Positions 58,591 through 64,000 of a stretch of 64,000 bases of DNA are shown in pieces (within the stretch, counting starts at the first letter, position 1; each line of letters starts with the position of its first letter). The DNA comes from Gnetum montanum (Eukaryota > Streptophyta > Gnetopsida > Gnetales > Gnetaceae). A program made the position numbers and the translations under genes. The stretch is from NCBI GenBank assembly GCA_015680685.1, contig MNCI01000808.1, positions 28,340 to 92,339 of the forward strand, given 5' to 3'. A model generated the notes under the pieces. The model did no database searches and had not been told where the DNA came from. It was given only the letters and a program-made list of their open reading frames with translations.

Positions 58591-59023
58591 CAATTGGTAG
58601 CTTGTTGTCATAGGGCCTATAATGCCTAAGTCTTCCGTAGGACATAGCTTCATCATTACTGTAACTCAATACTTTACAAAGTGGGTTGAAGCCATTCCCC
58701 TTAGGAAGAAAACATCATAGCAAGTCTACAAATTCATCTTAGACAACATAGTGACCCAATTTGGTCTACCCATGAATATAGTCACAAACAACGGGCCACA
58801 ATTTAGTAATGCAGAAACTAAATCCTTTTGTGAACACATTGGAATTAAACATTCCTTTTCATCACTGTACTAACCACAAGTGAGTGGTCAAGCAGAGGCT
58901 ATGAACAAAGTCATCATCAACCTTCTTAAGAGGATGGTTAGCAACAACAAGTGATGATAGCATGAACAACTAGTCTATGCATTATGGGCCTACCATGCAA
59001 CATGCAGAACAGCAATAGGTAAG
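58591..59023 (+). pseudogene. Integrase core of copy B3, first part
   Basis: Reads VIGPIMPKSS, then HSFIITVTQYFTKWVEAIPL, LPMNIVTNNGPQFSN, SGQAEAMNKVIINLLKRM and ALWAYHATCRTAIGK. The first catalytic Asp is lost at the deletion junction, the second is Asn, and the Glu is present. The frame is cut at 59023 by the nested insertion. Confidence 0.8.
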
Positions 59024-60230
59024 TGTTGGCGACCATTTGGGATGCGACCGCCAACGAGTGTCCTCGAACAAGATTTAGGTGCTTGCTGGTCTCTGGCAAC
59101 ACCAAGGCCCAGATACCTCCAAATAGACTCAGTAGTTAATGTGAGTATGTCTGTGTGCTGTCATGAAAAATGAAATGGTTGGATTGTGTGTAAAATTGTA
59201 AATGACTTATCATAAAGAGATTCAACCAACTTTGCAAAGCACTGTGAGTTATTGAGAGTTCCTATTTTGTTCAATTGCCTAGTCTATGTGGTCCTTATAA
59301 TGCCTACTTGTAACAAATAAAGTTTTGCAAAAACATTTGAGCACAACTCTGCGAATCTACTTCTAATTTTCCCCAGAGAAAGAGATAGTTCCACAAGAAA
59401 ACTAGAAATAGAGCGAGATTCAATGAAAATAGAAAGAAGAGAAAAAGAAAGTAGATTTGTGTAAAGATCTCAAATTTTTAAACAAGGTAAAATGATACGA
59501 GTAAACACTTCCCAATAAAGCTATCCCAAGTTCAATTACTACAAATTTTTCAAACTTCCAAGGCTCAAATAAGCAATTTCTTCAAGACAATCCTACTATG
59601 CTACCCAAAAAAATTGTTGCGTAAACTATCACGTACCAGACTCTTTCTTGGCTAGATAATGGATGTCAACAATTACATTCAACAGAACCTTCAAAAGGCT
59701 TGACAATTTATGATTGAAATACCACAAAGATTCACTTTAAAGATAAAAGAAGCTATTCTGGTCCTATCAAAATACCAAAGATTTTCTGAATCCTCTTGAC
59801 TATTGAATCATTCAACAGCTTGACTACATGTAGAGGCTTTCTTACAACAATCTCAATAGTGGTTCTTATACATTGCACAATAATAAAATTCACTACTAAA
59901 ATGCTCTTAAGTCTTTCAAACACAAGCTCTTCTATGGCAAAATATTAATAGAAATTTTCTATCATGCAACAAGAACAATAAGAGCAATCTAAAAATCCCA
60001 AAATTACTTGCCAAGCATGATACTATCTAAACCACTAGCTATATAATTTAAATAAAAAAAAATAAGCATAACTCATAGGACTATGACAAAGAGGCTAAAA
60101 TATTGTGTTTAACAAGTCATCTTACAAGCAATCATTCATAATGTCTTCTTTACAAATGCTCTTTTCCCCAGCCACCGAGACCCAGAGCGAGACCCCCTCC
60201 GAGACCATTTCTTTGTTACCCTTGAAGCCC

Positions 60231-60237
60231 TTTTATA
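60231..60237 (-). promoter_or_regulatory. TATA box of the nested LTR
   Basis: Minus strand reads ACTATAAAAGGG. The start site would fall near 60205, in a GC-rich stretch with repeated GAGACC/GGTCTC. Confidence 0.5.
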
Positions 60238-60269
60238 GTAACCTCAAGGTAGTTACAATCATCATGAGA

Positions 60270-60440
60270 AGGTGAGGTAAGTTACAAACATTATGGGTGG
60301 TTATAACCACCATAGAGATAAAAAAGCTACAATTGACAAGTGTCCCATTTAGTTGCCAAGTGGCCCATTCAGTTGCCAAGTGGTCACCATGGAGATAAAA
60401 AAGTTGTAGTTGACAAGTGGCCTTTGTAGTGGTTATAACC
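60270..60440. repeat. Short duplication upstream of the nested LTR promoter
   Basis: A ~70-bp unit containing GAGATAAAAAAG and GTTGCCAAGTGG is present twice, with an extra copy of the second part. Confidence 0.6.
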
Positions 60441-60656
60441 ACCATTTCAATTGAGAGGCTACAATTGTCATGAAATTACCACATTTATAGGAAATTTAAA
60501 ATGAAGCCAAGTATCTAGTGGCTATATTTACCATAGGGTTAAATGTTTATAGGTAATGAATATCTTGTAGTTGCAACCATCATAATCACATAGCCCGCCA
60601 CAGCGGCGGTGTCCAGGAACACTATAGTAGCAGCAGACATCCTAACTCTTTGAAGA

Positions 60657-61472
60657 CTAGGAACACGAGCCGACAACAAAGCCCAGGCGGTTAGCATAGC
60701 CATCGAATACAACATGGAAACCCTATTGTAGTATGTTTCCAATTATATTCAGCCTTTCCATGGTTCCAACAAAGGCTAGGTAGAAGGTGCCAGTAGCATC
60801 CATGGGGGTGAGAAAATTGGACACCAGCAGCAAAACGTTTGCACCGCCAGCAAAATGCATAACCACAGTGGGCACCTGCACAGAGTGGATCCCCAATAGA
60901 TCATAACACGTATCAAATAATGAAAATGCGGCTACCTAACATAGGTGCCATGTCCCAACCACAAAGTCATCATAGAGAGCGTTGTAAGTGGGCACGACAA
61001 GCCATGTGACGGATGTGCCGCAGTTGATAACAATGCCACTGGTGCCAGTGGTAGTGTTCATGCGAAAGAGCTTGGTGGTCACGGTAGCCAAGTGCCGCCT
61101 GCTCACGCTAAGGCCCTACAAGCCCACATAGCAGTAGGTGTCCACATGTGGGTTGTTCAGTAGAGGCATGTACACAGCCGCTCACAGTGCTGCCGATGGC
61201 CCAAAGATGAGGGTGTTGGAGGTCCCCACGGAAGCGCTCTGGTCCACCAGACAGTACGAGAACATTTTCCAGAACTATGTCTAGACCTGTGACGGCAGCA
61301 ACAATGAGTCATGTCCAAGCCCCAGCAGGCTGGCCGCACCCACAAAGAGGCCCTGGTTGACGTGACCACAACCTAGCGCCACCTATGGTATTACCCTTCC
61401 GTGGAACATCAGCGTCTCCGTCGATAAATCCCCCACCGTGAAAGAACCATCTCCGTACGATGCTTGTTCCAT
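60657..61472 (-). pseudogene. C-terminal half of a nepenthesin-type aspartic protease gene (captured host fragment)
   Basis: The minus-strand frame begins at YGDGSFTVGDLSTETLMF, a hallmark block in the middle of plant nepenthesin/ASPG1-type proteases. It continues with GCGHVNQGLFVGAASLLGLG, FSYCLVDQS, NTLIFGPSA, and the second active-site region VINCGTSVTWL. The last normally reads D(S/C)GTS, so the catalytic Asp is Asn. Then FDTCYDLLGI, VPTVVMHFAGGANVLL and IIGN, and a stop at 60657-60659 at the normal place. About 265 residues, with two or three frameshifts and stops. The N-terminal half, with the first DTG, is absent. GC content is far above the neighbours, and some sequence after the stop (to ~60590) was also carried along. 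No intron is seen. Confidence 0.85.
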
Positions 61473-61495
61473 GAAATGGCCAAAATGTGCCAATA

Positions 61496-61915
61496 GTAAG
61501 ATGCCATATAGTCTTGTGTATGGATCTGAAGCAATGTTGCCTTTTGAACTACAGGTTCCATCGCTCTGTCTGATGCTCTTAAGCTTCATTAATGAGGTAT
61601 AGAACAATGAGTTGAGGATCCTTAATCTTGACTCTATAGAAGAGGAGCACATGCAAACACTTGATCACACTAAGTGGTATCAGGAAAAGCAATGGCAAAA
61701 GCACCATCATAATCAACATCAACACCTAATAAAGAAGGGGAACCTAGTCCTCAAGATTTTTCATGAGCCTGCAAACAAATTCTTAGCTAACTGGAAAGGG
61801 CCTTTCTTGATCATGAAGGCCTATGACAATGGAGCATTCAAACTTGCTGATCTAGATAGCAATGAGTTTGCCAATCCAATTAACCACTCATACTTGAAGC
61901 CGTACTACACCTAGT
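61496..61915 (+). pseudogene. Integrase C-terminal part of copy B3, after the nested insertion
   Basis: Resumes with MPYSLVYGSEAMLPFELQVP and continues to RPFLIMKAYDNGAFKLADL-type sequence (here GPFLIMKAYDNGAFK) and NHSYLKPYY, stop at 61912. It matches B2 29455-29872. The GNLVLK and NWKGPF blocks are typical of the C-terminal domain of Tat-lineage integrases. The frame is well kept. Confidence 0.85.
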
Positions 61916-61939
61916 ACACAATACCATGCCAATGATAAA

Positions 61940-62310
61940 GCAAGGTAAGAGAACATCTGCTATGATGTTAAAATGGCATAGAATATCTGCTATGATGTTA
62001 AATTGATACAAAATGTCCGCTATGACGTTAAACTAGCATAGAACATCTGCTATGATGTTAAACTGGCACAAAACATCCACTATGACAATAAATTGGTATA
62101 GAATGTCCCTAGGCCATGATGTTAAATTGGCACCCATAGCATGATCTACTATAACCTTAAACTGGCCATCCACCATCCACTACTAGCACAGTGGTTTGCT
62201 AGGACTTTAAACTAGCATATCACGGTCTACCAAGACCTTAAACTAGGTTCATGGTTTGCTAGGACCTTAAACTAGCACAACATGCAATCTACCAAGAACT
62301 AAAACTAGGT
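61940..62310 (+). repeat. 30-bp tandem array after integrase, copy B3
   Basis: Six clear 30-bp units of the form TCTGCTATGATGTTAAACTG plus GCATAGAACA, then decayed units AGGACCTTAAACTAG. Most CpG of the B1 units appear here as TG or CA. Confidence 0.85.
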
Positions 62311-63905
62311 TCACAATTCAGCATCCACAGTCCAACATACATAGTTCTATGGACAAGTAAGCATGAATACTTCCAATCCTCCAATCACCTACCCACACTT
62401 CTTGGGCAAGGTGGGTTGGGACGTTGCAGTTCCAGAATGAAGTTCACATCATCAAGGAAAAACCCTCTAGGACATCTATAGTGTCACCATCCTTGGCATC
62501 CTATTGATCTTCCAAAAATGCCTTTTGGCATCTTACTGACCTTTTAGAGCTACTGCCACCATCACCAATCATCTTGGCTAGAGTTCTCATCGTCAGCATC
62601 ACTCACTGGAGAACCAAATGTACTATGGCCTAGCCATAGCACTGTCATCCTTTGGCCCTTACCATTGCCTTAGCTCTAGAAAAGCATCCAGTAATGTGAT
62701 TCTCCACCATGCTGCTGGGTTTCCTGCCTCCTACCTTTGGTGAGAACTCCTAAGCACCTACATCGCCATTGCCTTTAGCCACTTGGATGCTTACTTTTGG
62801 TGTGGCTACTGGAGGTTTTCCAACCTATTTTCACTAGCACCCACACTAGCCTTCCTACTTTGGACACTGCATGCACCTACAATTGACACAATATGCATGG
62901 CCCTTGCAGTGCTCTTGCAAACAAAGCTTCACCTTCATCTCACATGGTGTGGTTGTTTTTCTTGTTTTCTCTATGTTGCGTTTACAAGATTAAGCCTTGG
63001 TGACGTCATTCAAAGGGTGTGTTTCATTACCATGGCAGGTCACCACACTACTTCAATGTGTTCACTTGACTTGCTAAGCTACTTAAGAGTGCACATCCCT
63101 ACTAGCCCTCTAGCCAATTCACCTCTACCTCTTGATCTTACATTCTCCCACATTCCCTATAATCTTCCCTGATGCACATGGAACCTTTCCTACAGTCAAC
63201 CGCTAAACTCATGACAAACGTAATGCAACTTTTCCCATGGGGAGTCTTTGTGGGTTGGTCAAAGCCCTAAGAAAATATAACACAACTCATCCTAGGGAGG
63301 AAACACCTGTTCTACAAACGCAATGCAATTGCCTCTAAGCAAATTCTATTGAGTGGCGCGTAGTCTGCTTGGCAAAAAAACATCTTTAAAAAAATAGCAA
63401 AAGCAAAAAGAAAATAGAATATATATATATATATATAACCAAGAGCAAAATAAAAATGGGACAAAACAAGTGTCCAAGTAAAATAACAAAGTTGTCGTTT
63501 CACAACTCGTCTAACCCTAGATCAACCATCTCACAAGCACTTTAATGAGAGGTCAAAATCCTAAGGGTAGGCAATGTAGTCATAGTTCAGTAGTCTTTGG
63601 GAACTCATTGTTGTCCTTTGGAGTGTAACACTTTGCTACTCCCATGAGCATAACATGTCATCGTAACCCCATCTATACTCATGCCACATGGCGCTTGATC
63701 CACATTTCATGCTAAACCTAGCCCTATAAATACCCTAAGGTCTAGCACTCTAGGGGTTGACAAATCAAAAGAGCATTGGGAATTTTAGTTGTCTAAGCAT
63801 CCTTGACACTCCTACATCTAAGCATCCAAGTTTCACATCTAGGAACCTCCTAGAATGTAGTCCACCATTGCACTCACAGAATGCGGTGATAGCCGATGCA
63901 GTAGG
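62311..63905 (+). repeat. 3'UTR end and truncated 3' LTR of copy B3
   Basis: A G-rich tract (CAAGGTGGGTTGGGAC) at 62407-62422 may be the polypurine tract, with the LTR from ~62425. TATAAATA at 63725-63732. At 63570/63571 the sequence jumps from the block matching B2 ~31515 to the block matching B3 5' LTR ~45727, so the hairpin array is deleted here. A TA run lies at 63419-63437. The LTR is cut at ~63905 by the telomere-like motif. Confidence 0.65.
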
Positions 63906-63926
63906 TTTAGGGTTTAGGGTTTAGGG
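63906..63926 (+). repeat. Interstitial telomere-type repeat, (TTTAGGG)x3
   Basis: Three exact units of the plant telomere repeat lie exactly between the broken B3 LTR and a family A gag fragment. Confidence 0.85.
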
Positions 63927-63930
63927 TTCA

Positions 63931-64000
63931 AAGAAGCAGAGAGCTGGTACCGATCCTTAGAACCAAAAACCATCAGGAGGTGGAGTACGATGCTTGAACT
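63931..64000 (+). pseudogene. Fragment of family A gag, runs off the window
   Basis: Closely matches 23454-23523 of the A6 gag and encodes ESWYRSLEPKTIRRWSTMLE. The frame is open to the window end. It starts in mid-domain, directly after the telomere-like motif. Confidence 0.8.

Larger units (their letters stand above)
59024..61495 (-). mobile_element. Nested LTR-like insertion (probable solo LTR) with a captured gene fragment
   Basis: Flanked by a perfect 5-bp target duplication GTAAG (59019-59023 and 61496-61500); removing the insert and one copy restores the integrase frame seen in B2. Termini are TGTTGGC and GCCAATA, a 7-bp inverted repeat with one mismatch, as in many copia LTRs. The element reads on the minus strand: TATA box at 60231-60237, ending with GCCAACA at 59024. 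No internal element sequence or second LTR is found, so it behaves as a solo LTR of about 2.47 kb. The half upstream of the TATA box contains an aspartic protease gene fragment. The rest (59024-60230) has no recognised coding content. Confidence 0.75.
44720..63905 (+). mobile_element. Tat/Ogre-like Ty3/gypsy element, copy B3 (~19 kb, decayed)
   Basis: In order: truncated 5' LTR, primer site, gag, protease, a 6-kb region with an antisense gene, reverse transcriptase, RNase H plus a second archaeal-type RNase H, integrase split by a nested insertion, tandem array and truncated 3' LTR. The dual RNase H, the large size, the 3' tandem repeats and the break between protease and reverse transcriptase are features known for the Tat/Ogre lineage. 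5' and 3' LTRs match well between 45725-46075 and 63572-63900. Stops and frameshifts occur in every domain. Confidence 0.75.

Noticed and set aside
60945-61369. Open frames on both strands in the GC-rich part of the nested insertion
   Set aside because: They are shadows of the captured aspartic protease fragment, whose true frame is on the minus strand.

Overview
This window is repeat-dominated nuclear DNA of a land plant. The evidence is plant-lineage retrotransposons (Athila-like, Tat/Ogre-like, chromovirus, Ty1/copia, LINE), a tRNA-Asp-type primer binding site, a short TTTAGGG telomere motif, GT-AG introns and a fragment of a nepenthesin-type aspartic protease gene. The density, nesting and decay of the elements suggest a large, slowly purged genome (gymnosperm, fern or lycophyte, for example), but the species cannot be told from the sequence. 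No intact host gene, rRNA, functional tRNA or CRISPR array was seen. Almost every coding region is a pseudogene, and many in-frame stops look like C-to-T or G-to-A decay of Trp, Gln or Arg codons.

Layout. 1-2431: 3' end of a Tat/Ogre-like element (copy B1), a ~30-bp tandem array then its LTR. 2432-5848: 3' part of an Athila-like element (family A, LTR termini TGATGAG...CTCATCA) with an extra ORF and its 3' LTR. 6162-7019: a second family A LTR, inverted. 7060-9170: decayed L1-like LINE. 9171-12180: AT-rich DNA with SINE-like repeats. 12185-13540: LINE fragment cut by another inverted family A LTR. 13887-17392: nearly complete but internally deleted copia element with 5-bp target duplication. 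17717-21640: family A element on the minus strand, 3' LTR plus the same extra ORF. 22042-28275: family A element with gag-protease only (no pol). 28276-33515: Tat/Ogre-like copy B2 (aRNH, integrase, tandem array, LTR). 33570-40640: two minus-strand chromoviruses (X and Y). 42890-44710: an unrecognised decayed minus-strand coding region. 44720-63905: a ~19-kb Tat/Ogre-like element, copy B3.

The most interesting unit is B3. Between its protease (ends ~50575) and its reverse transcriptase (from ~56650) lies 6 kb holding an antisense gene with a TATA box, a start codon and about eight exons whose splice phases fit, now broken by stops. Its N-terminal part resembles an FCP1/NIF-type HAD phosphatase. 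Ogre elements are known to carry an intron at this place, so B3 may have had a gene with its own introns inside the element's intron. A second capture sits in the B3 integrase: a 2,472-bp LTR-like insertion with target duplication GTAAG, in whose upstream half lies the C-terminal half of a nepenthesin-like aspartic protease gene. Recurrent non-coding structures are ~30-bp tandem arrays after protease and integrase, arrays of small hairpins in the B-family LTRs and in intron 1 of the antisense gene, and a conserved GATATC palindrome upstream of the TATA box in family A LTRs.

Family labels A, B, X and Y are mine. Boundaries without a clear terminal motif are approximate. Percent identities were judged by eye, not computed.
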